Source of the DNA: SAR324 cluster bacterium
Lineage (GTDB): Bacteria > SAR324 > NAC60-12
Direction: 5' to 3'
Length of the DNA stretch: 37,977 bases
NCBI GenBank assembly: GCA_016764995.1
Contig: JAESQU010000030.1
Location: 1-37,977, forward strand
Part shown: piece after piece, positions 17,611 through 28,332 of the stretch
Layout of the letters: every line of letters starts with the position of its first letter
Numbering within the stretch: position 1 is the stretch's first letter
Notes under the pieces: generated by a model
What the model was told of the DNA's origin: nothing
The model's input: the letters and a program-made list of their open reading frames with translations, nothing else
Database searches by the model: none
Program-made: the position numbers and the translations under genes

Positions 17611-19347
17611 ATGAAATTAACTCTTGAAAACTGCCGCCATTTAACTGGTCCAAGTCTGTATTTCCACTCACCCGGAACTGTACTTGACGCTTACATTTCC
17701 GGGGTTCCCGTGGAAGAAGTAGTAAAGTGTTGGCAGGAAAAAGTCCATAAATTGCGTGAAGCCGTCGGCTGGAAGCAAACACCATTGACTATTAGAACCA
17801 GCCAAAATGGAGTTAGTTTGGCCTTAAGTGCATCAATTGACTCGGTTTATTCTGCCACTGAACTGAATAAAGCCGCCTGGAACAACACTGTTGCCGGACT
17901 TTCAGGAGCAACTCCTGAAGATTTCGAGAATATAGTTGCAAAACTCATAGCAAATATTCTGCAAGAAAGTGACCCCGACTTGCTCAAACTCAGTGAGGCT
18001 GCCGAAGCGCAAGGCCTTCAGCTACTGGCTGACGAAGAAACCGTAACTCTCGGGCTTGGAGTTGGCTCAAAAAGTTGGCCCGCAGGGCAATTGCCAACTC
18101 CTGAAGAAGTTGACTGGAAATCGCTCCGGAATGTGCCGATTGCTCTTATCACTGGAACCAATGGAAAATCTACAGTCGGACGTTTGCTGGCTTCCATCGT
18201 CAAGGCGGACGGCAAAGTCCCAGGGTTAACCTCTACCGATTGGATTCAGGTTGGTGATGAAATCCTTGATGTCGGAGACTATTCCGGACCGGGAGGAGCC
18301 AGAGCTATTCTGCGGGATACGCGAGTTGAATTCGGCGTGCTGGAATCCGCAAGAGGCGGTATGATGCGTCGAGGGCTTGGTGTGACCCAGGCACAGGCTG
18401 GAATAATTACCAATGTCGCAGAAGAACATCTTGGTGAATATGGGGTGAGGAGTCTTGCAGATCTTATTGATGTCAAATTTACGATCTTCCGCCCTCTTGA
18501 ATCTTCCGGAGGCACTTTGGTTCTCAACGCAGATGATTCCGGACTGGTTGAGTATGCCACAAAATTGAAGCATCCCCTGAGTTGGTTCAGTCTGGACGCA
18601 AATTCTCCAATTTTAAGTGAACACCGAAAACAGGGTGGCTCTGTTTGCTACATGGATCAGGGAAAGATTTTTTACGCTCAAGGCACCTCAGCAACATTTA
18701 TGCTGAATGTGAATGAAATTCCATTCACCCTGAACGGTGCCGCCAGATACAATATCGCAAATTCTTTGGGCGTAATTGCACTGGCAAAAAATCTGGGATT
18801 TGCGGATGACGTAATTGTGAAAGCTCTACGCAGTTTTAAGGGTGACATGAATGACAATCCCGGACGAGGCAATTATCTGACCGTAACAGTTCCGGAAGCA
18901 AATCGCCCTCAAGAATCTGATGAGGAACAGACGTTTCAGGTGCTGATTGATTTTGCACACAATGCCCACGGCCTCAACGCCATTTGTGAAACGCTTGCTC
19001 TGCTTCCTGCAAAACGCAGGTTAGTTGTGGCAGGACATGTCGGTAGTCATAGTGATGAGGAAATTCGTGAAATGACGCGTGTGGTTGCAAAAATACAACC
19101 TGTTTTGTTCTTAGTACCTGAAATAAAAGATTATTTACGTGGCAGAAAAATTGGAGAAATTCCCGGACTGGTGCTTGATGAATTGCGTCAGCTGGAGTTT
19201 GCGGAAGAAAATATAGGTACCTCAGAGACTTGCCTGGATGGAGTCCATCGTGCTGTGGCGCAGATAAAGTCAGGTGACTTGCTGATGCTTGTCGGACTGG
19301 TTGACCAAAACGAAATCCTCGCTTTTCTTGAAGAACTTAAACCGTGA
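17611..19347 (+). CDS. Mur-ligase-type paralogue of cyanophycin synthetase, lacking the ATP-grasp domain
   Basis: The protein has 578 residues. About 150 N-terminal residues of unknown fold (MKLTLENCRHLTGPSLYFHS onwards) lead into a complete Mur-ligase module: P-loop ITGTNGKST at 180-188, GDYSGPGGARAIL and ESARGGMMRRG matching the equivalent CphA motifs, and DFAHN at 447-451. It is closer to the CphA Mur domain than to MurC-F in these motifs. The ATP-grasp domain that precedes this module in CphA is absent. Cyanophycin clusters in several Proteobacteria carry a second CphA-related gene, so it may bind polymer or catalyse a second ligation, perhaps with the stand-alone ATP-grasp protein. It starts 31 bases after cphA, which fits one transcript. 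The start has only a weak CTGG ribosome binding site. It ends convergent with the MFS gene. Confidence 0.88.
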   Translation: MKLTLENCRHLTGPSLYFHSPGTVLDAYISGVPVEEVVKCWQEKVHKLREAVGWKQTPLTIRTSQNGVSLALSASIDSVYSATELNKAAWNNTVAGLSGATPEDFENIVAKLIANILQESDPDLLKLSEAAEAQGLQLLADEETVTLGLGVGSKSWPAGQLPTPEEVDWKSLRNVPIALITGTNGKSTVGRLLASIVKADGKVPGLTSTDWIQVGDEILDVGDYSGPGGARAILRDTRVEFGVLESARGGMMRRGLGVTQAQAGIITNVAEEHLGEYGVRSLADLIDVKFTIFRPLESSGGTLVLNADDSGLVEYATKLKHPLSWFSLDANSPILSEHRKQGGSVCYMDQGKIFYAQGTSATFMLNVNEIPFTLNGAARYNIANSLGVIALAKNLGFADDVIVKALRSFKGDMNDNPGRGNYLTVTVPEANRPQESDEEQTFQVLIDFAHNAHGLNAICETLALLPAKRRLVVAGHVGSHSDEEIREMTRVVAKIQPVLFLVPEIKDYLRGRKIGEIPGLVLDELRQLEFAEENIGTSETCLDGVHRAVAQIKSGDLLMLVGLVDQNEILAFLEELKP

Positions 19348-19404
19348 TTTTACGCAAAATAATTGCACCAGTTTTTGAGTTACATTAAAAGTCCGCCCAG
19401 CAAA

Positions 19405-19442
19405 TTTCAGCAATACTGTAGGATTACACAAACTTGCTGAAA
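19405..19442. repeat. Inverted repeat in the convergent gap
   Basis: TTTCAGCAA at 19405-19413 and its complement TTGCTGAAA at 19434-19442 form a perfect 9-base stem with a 20-base loop. It lies between the stop of the Mur-ligase gene and the stop of the converging MFS gene, where a two-way terminator is expected. Neither strand shows a real T-run, so a terminator role is only possible. Confidence 0.35.
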
Positions 19443-19443
19443 A

Positions 19444-20727
19444 TTATGAACCTTGCGGTATCCAACCTGCAGGAGTCTTTTTGATGACAGAAGGTATCAG
19501 TCCCAAGGTTACTGTCATCAATAGTACCATTGATCCACAAAGTAGCAACAGTCCATCATACCTACTCATGGATTGACCAAACCAATTCCACGAGTCACTC
19601 AAAAGTCCAAGCTCAAGTGCCTGTCCACTCAATACACCTGAAAGTCCCATTCCTCCGCTGTAAAGTGTGAACCATAGTCCTGTGGCCAGTGATTTGTTTT
19701 CCGCTGGAATCAGGACTAGAGTCTCTGAAGTCATGGCAATGCTGGAAGCGGCTTGTACCATGCCAAATAAAATTGTAAGAATTGCAATTGTTATTCGGAC
19801 TTCTCCTGGGAAAAAGGAGCGCCATAAGAAAAGAAAGAGAATTGAACTAAAGCCAAAATGACAGCAGAGAAAAACATACTTTGTTCCAAACCTGTCCACC
19901 ATGCGGCCACCTAAAAAAAATCCGGCTAAGGCACCGACTACCAATAAATTTCCAAGAAAAACTATTTCAACTTTGCTCATATCGAGGACATCTTTTTCAA
20001 TTAAGTTGAAAATTTGTGGACATGCTCCAGTGAAAAGAGTCAACAAAAAGCAATATGCGCAAAATGGTAAATATTCCGGAATGGCAAGAACTTTCAAAAA
20101 GGATTTTCGGAATGTCTCTTTTTTGGGAAGGACCTTTTCTAACTCCGGAATACGTTGATAAAAGAAGATCCGTACAGCCAATAAAATCGTGATAACAGCC
20201 ATCACCGCCTGATACATTCCCAGAGTAGGGTACTGCTCCAAAATGTAAATTACTACCAAGGTGAAAATGATTCCTACAGATTGCCATGTCAAACGCAAAC
20301 GTCCAAAAAATCGCCCTCGAATATTTTCAGGAATGATGGGGTGGAGAAGGGCAAACCAATTTCCAATATTTAACGCGGAGCCTGTCCCAAAGACTGTTAC
20401 ACCCAAGCCGATGGCCCAAGTCCGGTAAGATTCTGGAACAATACTGGCGATGATCAGCAGGAAAAATCCAATTATTGAAAAAACCATTCCAAAATTTCCA
20501 ATCAATTTTTTACCATATATGTCCGATAAATAACTAAACGGAATCATGAACACAAATTGTGATAAAGGAAGTAGAGCCAGCAGGATCAGAATGGTTGCGC
20601 TCGGAATCCCCAAAAATGAGAAGTAGGCCAGAAGTAGTCCGTTATTAAACGAGAGGTATGACATCCCGCCCAAAGATGTAAAGATCAGAATCATGCGGAT
20701 TGCGTGTTTTGTTTCTGAATCAGTCAT
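19444..20727 (-). CDS. Major facilitator superfamily transporter
   Basis: The protein has 427 residues with about 12 hydrophobic membrane segments in two bundles of six, and a central cytoplasmic loop rich in charge (IPELEKVLPKKETFRKS, about 192-210). Between segments 2 and 3 it has the MFS loop signature in the form SDIYGKKLIG, and the second half has the matching GGRMVDRFGTKY. The protein would sit in the inner membrane. The substrate cannot be told from the sequence. It follows the methyltransferase gene by 81 bases on the same strand, and the two could be a functional pair, for example a modified compound and its exporter. No strong ribosome binding site is visible before the ATG at 20727. 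Confidence 0.88.
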   Translation of the reverse strand: MTDSETKHAIRMILIFTSLGGMSYLSFNNGLLLAYFSFLGIPSATILILLALLPLSQFVFMIPFSYLSDIYGKKLIGNFGMVFSIIGFFLLIIASIVPESYRTWAIGLGVTVFGTGSALNIGNWFALLHPIIPENIRGRFFGRLRLTWQSVGIIFTLVVIYILEQYPTLGMYQAVMAVITILLAVRIFFYQRIPELEKVLPKKETFRKSFLKVLAIPEYLPFCAYCFLLTLFTGACPQIFNLIEKDVLDMSKVEIVFLGNLLVVGALAGFFLGGRMVDRFGTKYVFLCCHFGFSSILFLFLWRSFFPGEVRITIAILTILFGMVQAASSIAMTSETLVLIPAENKSLATGLWFTLYSGGMGLSGVLSGQALELGLLSDSWNWFGQSMSRYDGLLLLCGSMVLLMTVTLGLIPSVIKKTPAGWIPQGS

Positions 20728-20808
20728 GATTACTTTAATACAATTGAGAATTTATTGATTTTTTGTGTAGAAACAACACAGAATTCTGAACAACTCTAAA
20801 TGTAGTCT

Positions 20809-21642
20809 TCAACCTTTTTGCTGGAAAAGAAAAAGGCGGTAAGTTTTGAAGTGGGCAAATTGTTCACCGCTGGTGCTTCCGGAAAGATATTTGCGGTGAG
20901 CCTGCGCGATTTTCTTGCGAAAAACAAAACTGAATATCCTTGAAAAACGAGGATAATTACTCCTCATATAATAGGCAACAATGTTCCAGGTTGGCGCAAT
21001 GACTTCTAGGATTAAATCCCGCATGATATCCAGTGAGGGAGCGGCCTCTTTGGTGATATCGATATCTGTGAGTTTATTGAACGGCTGCTCTTCCATATAT
21101 TTTAAAAAGCGTTCAATTCTATGTCCTCCACTGACTGGACTTTTCCCTGGAACATCACGTTTGAAAAAATCGCAAATGAGCAAATAACCTTCGCTGTTCA
21201 AAAAATTTTTGGTCTGCGCAATTGCTTCTTCCAAAAGCAGATACTGAAAACTTTCACTACAAAGAATGAGGTCATATCGTTTTTCCGTTCGCACATCTTC
21301 GTAACGGTTTTCAAAAATTTCGGCACGATCTCCTAAACGATTCCGGACATGTTTGGTTAAATTCGGACTTGGAGAAACACAATCCACGCGATATCCCGCA
21401 TCGAGCATTTTTTCCGCAAATTTTCCTGAACCACAACCTACATCCAGAATAGAGTTGACTCCCTCCGGAATGTTTTTGAGCAGAAAATTCGCATAGTTTT
21501 CCTGTGCCTCAAAAACATTGGCCGGCTCTACCGCTAATTCTTCCGGCCAATATCCATAATGTAGATAGTCTGTTTTATAGAAATGTTTGGAAAACGCTAA
21601 GCCAATGTCCAAACCAACTTCTTTTAATTCAACCTTGTGCAT
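20809..21642 (-). CDS. Class I SAM-dependent methyltransferase
   Basis: The protein has 277 residues. Motif I (the S-adenosylmethionine-binding loop) is ILDVGCGSG at 65-73, followed by VDCVSPSPN (acidic loop region), YDLILCSESFQYLL (motif IV region) and GYLLICDFF (post motif). The N-terminal HYGYWPE segment is shared with several small-molecule and lipid methyltransferases. No membrane segment is present. The methyl acceptor is unknown. The gene lies 100 bases after gap and before the MFS gene on the same strand. It may be read through from the gap transcript, as no obvious terminator is seen in the gap. The start is the ATG at 21642; its ribosome binding site is poor. Confidence 0.85.
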   Translation of the reverse strand: MHKVELKEVGLDIGLAFSKHFYKTDYLHYGYWPEELAVEPANVFEAQENYANFLLKNIPEGVNSILDVGCGSGKFAEKMLDAGYRVDCVSPSPNLTKHVRNRLGDRAEIFENRYEDVRTEKRYDLILCSESFQYLLLEEAIAQTKNFLNSEGYLLICDFFKRDVPGKSPVSGGHRIERFLKYMEEQPFNKLTDIDITKEAAPSLDIMRDLILEVIAPTWNIVAYYMRSNYPRFSRIFSFVFRKKIAQAHRKYLSGSTSGEQFAHFKTYRLFLFQQKG

Positions 21643-21742
21643 AAAAGCGGAAGTGAAAAAGGATTGAGGAGAACAGGGTTTTTGAGATGTGATTTTATCA
21701 GCGGCGAACGAGATGCTGAAAAACTCGAACCCCGCAACTGAT

Positions 21743-22765
<1,023 letters not shown>

Positions 22766-22783
22766 TTATTTTATTAAGCTGTA

Positions 22784-22807
22784 AATCTACCATTCATAGA
22801 GTAGATT
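22784..22807. promoter_or_regulatory. Inverted repeat in the gap leader
   Basis: AATCTAC at 22784-22790 and GTAGATT at 22801-22807 form a perfect 7-base stem around a 10-base loop, 34 bases before the gap start. It could be an operator or an RNA hairpin. No clear promoter hexamers were fixed around it. Confidence 0.3.
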
Positions 22808-22857
22808 ATTGCACACATTTAGTCCAGTTGGGATTGTCTTATTTGAAGACTTTTAGC

Positions 22858-23535
22858 TCATCTTTTCTTGCGTTCCCGCACAACAATTTTTTCACCATCG
22901 GCCAAAATCATCCGTGAACACAAGCCGATGAACAAACCATTTTCCACAACTCCAGGAATCATGTTCAATCGTTGTTCCAATTGAGTGGCAGCAATGATCT
23001 GACGAAAACGACAATCTATAATGAAATTACCCTGATCCGTAAGCAAGGGTTGTCCCTGCTTTAGTCTTAAATCTGGACTGCCTCCAAGAGTTTCCAATTC
23101 ATTAAAAATGACTTGCCAGCCAAAAGGAATTACCTCCACAGGCAAAGGAAATCCACCCAATTGTTTCACGTATTTCTGACCACTGACGATAATAATTTCT
23201 GCTCTCGACGCAGAGGCGACAATCTTTTCACGGAGCAAAGCCGCACCGCCTCCTTTTATCATGTTTAAGTCTGCATCAATTTCATCGGCTCCATCAATTG
23301 TGAGATCAATATACATTGTCTCAGAGAAATCAATCAAAGGTATGCCTTCGTCTTCAGCCAGTTTTTTGGTGACATCTGAAGTAGGAATGCCTCTAATTGC
23401 TAAGCCGTCACGTACCATTTCACCAAGTTTTCTAACAGCAAACTCGGTTGTTGAACCTGTTCCAAGCCCCACTATCATCCCGTCTTTTACATATTCTACC
23501 GCAGCTTCAGCGGCACGCTGTTTTTCAGAAATCAC
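22858..23535 (-). CDS. rpiA: Ribose-5-phosphate isomerase A
   Basis: RpiA interconverts ribose-5-phosphate and ribulose-5-phosphate in the pentose phosphate pathway. I place the start at the GTG at 23535, giving 225 residues, which is the family length. With this start the active-site residues fall exactly at E. coli numbering: D81 and D84 in DGADEID, and K94 and E103 in KGGGAALLREK. The phosphate loop GLGTGST is at 23-29. The longer frame from 23649 would add 38 residues without family support and overlap the thioesterase gene by about 100 bases. From the GTG the gap to that gene's stop is only 7 bases, so the two are probably co-translated. No good ribosome binding site precedes the GTG. 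The gene sits between a thioesterase and gap in the run downstream of rpoBC. Confidence 0.95.
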   Translation of the reverse strand: MISEKQRAAEAAVEYVKDGMIVGLGTGSTTEFAVRKLGEMVRDGLAIRGIPTSDVTKKLAEDEGIPLIDFSETMYIDLTIDGADEIDADLNMIKGGGAALLREKIVASASRAEIIIVSGQKYVKQLGGFPLPVEVIPFGWQVIFNELETLGGSPDLRLKQGQPLLTDQGNFIIDCRFRQIIAATQLEQRLNMIPGVVENGLFIGLCSRMILADGEKIVVRERKKR

Positions 23536-23542
23536 ACTATTC

Positions 23543-23980
23543 TTATTTATCAGTATTTTTGTGAGTGAGGACGGAACGCAAGTCTTGAAAAGCCTCCGGA
23601 AAGCAGGGACGTCCAGAAGAATTGAGGATGGTTCCGGTAATCCTGGCATTGATGATGAGCTTATCTTCAGGCAATCTCCGGATTTCCTGCATGAAAACGA
23701 ACTTTACTTTGCTCAGTGAAGCCAACTCTAAGTTCACTACAAAGTCATCTTTACTTTGCAATGAACTGCGATATTCAATTTCAGCCTTAGTAATGACAGG
23801 ACTGAAACCACGCTCAAGCAAATCAACCATCTTGACGCCATTTGCCTCCAAAAACTTGTGGCGTGTGTGTTCAAGATAATTCTGATAAACAGCATTATTT
23901 ATCACACCAAAACGGTCCAGTTCATAATCCCGGACTTCCATTTTAAGTGAAAAATGGAGAGTTTCTATGGAAGGTAGCAT
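23543..23980 (-). CDS. Hotdog-fold acyl thioesterase, ALT/4-hydroxybenzoyl-CoA thioesterase type
   Basis: The protein has 145 residues and a single hotdog domain. The stretch VRDYELDRFGVINNAVYQNY (residues 16-35) closely resembles the active-site region of plant and cyanobacterial ALT-type acyl-ACP or DHNA-CoA thioesterases, with the catalytic acid at D22. An EHTRHKFLEANG helix follows. It probably hydrolyses an acyl-CoA or acyl-ACP thioester in the cytoplasm; the acyl group is not known. It begins 28 bases after the rpoC stop. An internal ATG at 23941 (MEVRDYEL) would remove 13 residues and is a possible alternative start, as neither site has a strong ribosome binding sequence. Confidence 0.85.
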   Translation of the reverse strand: MLPSIETLHFSLKMEVRDYELDRFGVINNAVYQNYLEHTRHKFLEANGVKMVDLLERGFSPVITKAEIEYRSSLQSKDDFVVNLELASLSKVKFVFMQEIRRLPEDKLIINARITGTILNSSGRPCFPEAFQDLRSVLTHKNTDK

Positions 23981-24008
23981 CCTGAACTCAGAACATGTCA
24001 GCTAAATA

Positions 24009-27000
24009 TTATGCGGCTTCCGGAATCGTTTCTTCAAGAACCAAATTTACTGGTTTTTTATTTTCCTCGGCTTCAGCATTTGCCTTTTGTATGGCGGCTC
24101 TTGCGGCTTCATCAGCTGCGCGGCGCATTGCTTCCGGATCAATCACGCCTTCTGCGAGTTCATAACCAACTGCAGTGAAAGCATCAAAACCAGTACCTGC
24201 GGGAATAAGCCTTCCAAGGATCACGTTTTCTTTCAAACCTCGGAAAGTATCGTGTTTTCCGCCCAAAGCAGCGTCAGTCAGAACTTTTGTTGTATCCTGA
24301 AAAGAAGCTGCGGAAATAAAAGACTCTGTACTTAAAGAAGCTTTGGTAATACCAAGCAATTTTGGTTTTGAACGAACAGGACGACGACCCTCTGCAACCA
24401 ATTCCCGATTGACTTTATTCATTTCTGTTCGGGAAATTTCCTGGCCGACAAGCAAGCTGGAATCACCTGGATCTTCAACATATGCCTTGCGCAACATTTG
24501 ACGCACAATCACTTCAATGTGTTTGTCGTTAATACCAACACCCTGGAGACGATAAACTTGCTGAACTTCATCCACCAGATATTTCTGCAAAGCTTTTGAG
24601 CCCTTGACTGCAAGAATGTCATGTGGATTTGGCGAACCATCAATAAGCGGATCACCGGCACGCACATACTCTCCCATGTGAACTGTTATATGTCGGCCGC
24701 GTGGAATTAAATATTCTTTTGAATCACCTTTGCCATCTTCCGGACGGATGCGGATTCGTTGCTTTTTCTTGACATCAGAATCAAATTCAACAATCCCGTC
24801 AATCTCTGTGATAATAGCCTGATCCTTAGGAACACGTGCTTCAAAGAGTTCCGCGACCCTTGGCAGACCTCCGGTAATATCCTTATTCCTCGCAAGTTCT
24901 CTGGGAATCTTTGCAAGTACATCACCTGCATGAACCTCTAGTCCATCTTCTACCATCAATTCAGATTTAATCGGCAGGGCAAACTCAGTAGGCGTATCAT
25001 TTTCACGAATGATTACTTTTTTCTTGCTGTTGTGAATTGCAATTACCGGACGTTGTTCCAAGCTTTGGGACTCATGAATTACTTTCCGCGAAACTCCAGA
25101 CACTTCATCCACTTGTTCCTTAAAAGTTTCGCCTTCACTAATGTCTTGAAAATGAACAATTCCGGTTGCATCTGTGATAATTGGAATGGAGAAGGGATCC
25201 CATTCTGCAATTAAATCGCCTTGCTCAACAAACTCTCCTTCTTTTTTCAGGAGGGTTGCTCCCATCGGCAAAGGACGTCTTTCGCGTTCTCTTTCATTTT
25301 CAAGGTCAGTTAATTTCTCAGCTGGAATTGTTTTGTCTCCTTCAACAATTACTGCTTCACCACGTCGCCCAAGAATCACAAAATTTCCTTCGCGGTTCTT
25401 TACTTCCTTCAGTTCGCTGTAGCGCAAAACTCCGCTAAAACTTGCTTCCCACTTATTCTGTTCAGCCAAGCGACTCGCTGTTCCACCAATATGGAAAGTA
25501 CGCATGGTGAGCTGTGTTCCCGGTTCACCAATACTTTGAGCGGCAATTACACCAACAGCCTCACCCAAATTGATTAAACCACCGTGGCATAAATCACGTC
25601 CATAACATGCTCTGCAAACTCCTGGTACGGTCATACAAGTCAAAGCAGAGCGAATACGAACAGTTTCAATTCTGGAGTTTTGGATAATATCTCTTTCAAG
25701 TTCATTCATCAATGTTCCGGCAGAAATAAGAATTTTATTTCCCGCATCCGGATCAATTACATCATCAAGTAAAACGCGTCCTAAAATCCGGTCACCAAGC
25801 GGTTCAATGATTTCCCCAGACTCTATCAGAGAAGTCATTTCGATGCCATCCAGGGTGCCACAGTCATCTTCCATCACAACGCAGTCCTGAGACACATCTA
25901 CCAGGCGTCGAGTCAAATATCCCGAATTCGCAGTTTTCAATGCTGTATCAGCGAGTCCTTTTCGGGCACCGTGAGTTGAAATAAAATATTCCAGCACGTT
26001 TAGCCCTTCACGGAAATTCGCATGAATTGGAGTTTCAATAATTTCACCTGAAGGTTTAGCCATCAAACCACGCATTCCAGCCAACTGTTTCATTTGCTGG
26101 TTACTACCACGTGCGCCGGAATCTGCCATCATAAAGATCGAATTCACTTTGTGAACACCTTCTTCATCAATGATTTCTTCAGAAAGTCCCGCAGACATTT
26201 TTTCAGAAATTTTTTCTGTAGTCCGCGCCCAAATATCAATTACCTGGTTATAGCGTTCACCATCGGTGATTAAACCATCTTGATGCTGCATGTTAATTTT
26301 GTTTACATCAATCTGTGCCTTCTTCAACTGTCCGGCTTTTTCTTTTGGTATCACCATATCATCCATACTTATTGAAAAACCTGCCTTGGTTGCATAAGAG
26401 AAACCCAAATTTTTAAGCTCATCCAACATCTTTACAGTCTTAACACTGCCTGCTTTTCGATAAGATTCATCTACCAATTCTGCCATTTGCTTTTTCTTGA
26501 GATGCACATTTACTGATTCAAATGCCACCTCTTTTGGAATAACCATTGAAAGCATAATGCGTCCAACCGTAGAGTCTACAATTGGTTTGCTTGTATCTCC
26601 ATTTGCACTTTTCTCATCAGTTCCATGCACTTCAACATCTGATAATCGCACTTTTATTTTTGCATGCAGGTCAACACGTCCATGATCATACGCAACTAGG
26701 ACTTCTTCACGGTTGGAGAAAATTTTACCTTCTCCTAATGCGCCTTCGCGCAGTCTGGTAATCCAGTAAAGTCCCAGCACCATGTCCTGTGTCGGTGTCA
26801 TAACAGGTTTTCCGTTTGCGGGAGAGAGTACATTATTTGTGGACATCATCAAAATTTTTGCTTCAAGTTGTGCTTCCACCGAAAGAGGAATATGAACCGC
26901 CATCTGGTCACCGTCAAAGTCAGCATTGAATGCTGTACAAACTAGCGGATGAAGTTGAATGGCCTTACCCTCAATCAAAATTGGTTCAAACGCTTGAATC

Positions 27001-28292
27001 CCTAAGCGGTGCAGGGTTGGTGCACGGTTCAGTAAAACCGGATGCTCACGGACAACCTCTTCCAGTATTGCCCAGACTTCAGGTGGATTTTCCTCAAGAA
27101 CTTTCTTTGCGTTTTTAATCGTGTGGATTTCCTGATAATCAATCAATTTATGAAATATGAAAGGCTTGAAGAGTTCCAAAGCCATTTTTTTAGGCAGCCC
27201 ACATTGATTAAGTTTTAATTCTGGTCCAACCACAATCACAGTACGTCCGGAATAATCTACACGTTTACCAAGTAAATTTTGACGGAAACGTCCCTGTTTA
27301 CCTTTGAGCATATCACTAATGGACTTTAGCGGACGTTTATTTGAACCAACCATTGGACGACCACGACGACCATTATCAAAAAGCGCGTCCACAGATTCTT
27401 GTAACATCCTCTTTTCGTTTTTGACAATAATCCCTGGTGCACGCAATTCAATCAGACGTTTGAGACGATTATTTCTATGAATTACACGGCGGTACAAATC
27501 ATTGAGGTCACTGGTCGCAAAGCGTCCTCCTTCCAATGGAACCAATGGGCGTAATTCAGGCGGTAATACCGGTAAATTTTCAATGATCATGGAATCAACA
27601 GCATTACCTGACTTCAGCAGTTGGCTGACTACTTTGAGTCTTTTTGAAATCTTTTTACGTCGGGTTTCAGAGTTGACTTCCCGCATATCAACCTGAAGCT
27701 CTTTTTCAAGCTCCACTAATTCAATTCTGCGCAAAAGAATCTGTACTGCTTCTGCACCCATTCCCAATTTCAAATCAGGATGTTTCTCTTCCAATTCACG
27801 ATATTGGTCTTCTTCCACCAGTTCCAGCACTTCAAGTTCAGAGTCGCCAGGTTCAAGCACTATGTAAGCGTCAAAATAAAGCACACGCTCCAAATCCCTT
27901 AACATCATGTCAAGGATGGTAGCAATCCTGCTGGGAACGCCTTTGAGAAACCAGACGTGAGAAACAGGGCAGGCCAGTTTGATATTACCCATCCGATCTC
28001 TGCGCACCTTGGATTCAATAACTTCCACACCACACTTTTCACAGGTGATGCCCCGGTGTTTCATTCGTTTGTATTTTCCGCAAATACACTCATAATCATG
28101 CACTGGACCAAATATTTTACCGCAAAATAAACCATCACGTTCCGGTTTAAATGTACGGTAATTAATGGTTTCTGAAGTTCTAACTTCTCCAAAAGACCAA
28201 GAAGTTACATCATCGGAAGTGGCAATTTTGATCCGAACCGCGGAGTAATTTTTCGGATTTACTGCAATTTCAAACAAATCTCTGAGCGCCAT
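24009..28292 (-). CDS. rpoC: DNA-directed RNA polymerase subunit beta'
   Basis: This is the catalytic beta' subunit of RNA polymerase, 1427 residues (E. coli has 1407). The N-terminal zinc site is visible as CICGK...ITCEKCG near residues 71-90. The catalytic motif NADFDGD lies at 456-462, with Mg-binding D458, D460 and D462. The second zinc site is seen in [13 protein letters not shown]. The trigger loop and bridge-helix region ([21 protein letters not shown]) is intact. The tail is acidic and alanine-rich. The gene follows rpoB by 40 bases. The region just upstream of the ATG has no Shine-Dalgarno sequence but carries a C/A-rich motif also seen before rpoB. Confidence 0.98.
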   Translation of the reverse strand: MALRDLFEIAVNPKNYSAVRIKIATSDDVTSWSFGEVRTSETINYRTFKPERDGLFCGKIFGPVHDYECICGKYKRMKHRGITCEKCGVEVIESKVRRDRMGNIKLACPVSHVWFLKGVPSRIATILDMMLRDLERVLYFDAYIVLEPGDSELEVLELVEEDQYRELEEKHPDLKLGMGAEAVQILLRRIELVELEKELQVDMREVNSETRRKKISKRLKVVSQLLKSGNAVDSMIIENLPVLPPELRPLVPLEGGRFATSDLNDLYRRVIHRNNRLKRLIELRAPGIIVKNEKRMLQESVDALFDNGRRGRPMVGSNKRPLKSISDMLKGKQGRFRQNLLGKRVDYSGRTVIVVGPELKLNQCGLPKKMALELFKPFIFHKLIDYQEIHTIKNAKKVLEENPPEVWAILEEVVREHPVLLNRAPTLHRLGIQAFEPILIEGKAIQLHPLVCTAFNADFDGDQMAVHIPLSVEAQLEAKILMMSTNNVLSPANGKPVMTPTQDMVLGLYWITRLREGALGEGKIFSNREEVLVAYDHGRVDLHAKIKVRLSDVEVHGTDEKSANGDTSKPIVDSTVGRIMLSMVIPKEVAFESVNVHLKKKQMAELVDESYRKAGSVKTVKMLDELKNLGFSYATKAGFSISMDDMVIPKEKAGQLKKAQIDVNKINMQHQDGLITDGERYNQVIDIWARTTEKISEKMSAGLSEEIIDEEGVHKVNSIFMMADSGARGSNQQMKQLAGMRGLMAKPSGEIIETPIHANFREGLNVLEYFISTHGARKGLADTALKTANSGYLTRRLVDVSQDCVVMEDDCGTLDGIEMTSLIESGEIIEPLGDRILGRVLLDDVIDPDAGNKILISAGTLMNELERDIIQNSRIETVRIRSALTCMTVPGVCRACYGRDLCHGGLINLGEAVGVIAAQSIGEPGTQLTMRTFHIGGTASRLAEQNKWEASFSGVLRYSELKEVKNREGNFVILGRRGEAVIVEGDKTIPAEKLTDLENERERERRPLPMGATLLKKEGEFVEQGDLIAEWDPFSIPIITDATGIVHFQDISEGETFKEQVDEVSGVSRKVIHESQSLEQRPVIAIHNSKKKVIIRENDTPTEFALPIKSELMVEDGLEVHAGDVLAKIPRELARNKDITGGLPRVAELFEARVPKDQAIITEIDGIVEFDSDVKKKQRIRIRPEDGKGDSKEYLIPRGRHITVHMGEYVRAGDPLIDGSPNPHDILAVKGSKALQKYLVDEVQQVYRLQGVGINDKHIEVIVRQMLRKAYVEDPGDSSLLVGQEISRTEMNKVNRELVAEGRRPVRSKPKLLGITKASLSTESFISAASFQDTTKVLTDAALGGKHDTFRGLKENVILGRLIPAGTGFDAFTAVGYELAEGVIDPEAMRRAADEAARAAIQKANAEAEENKKPVNLVLEETIPEAA

Positions 28293-28332
28293 GTTTAGTT
28301 GCTGGTTATTGGTTGTTGGTTTATATTTTTAT

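Noticed and set aside
23536-23649. N-terminal extension of rpiA to 23649
   Set aside because: It overlaps the thioesterase gene and shifts active-site numbering away from the family; the GTG at 23535 gives the standard length.
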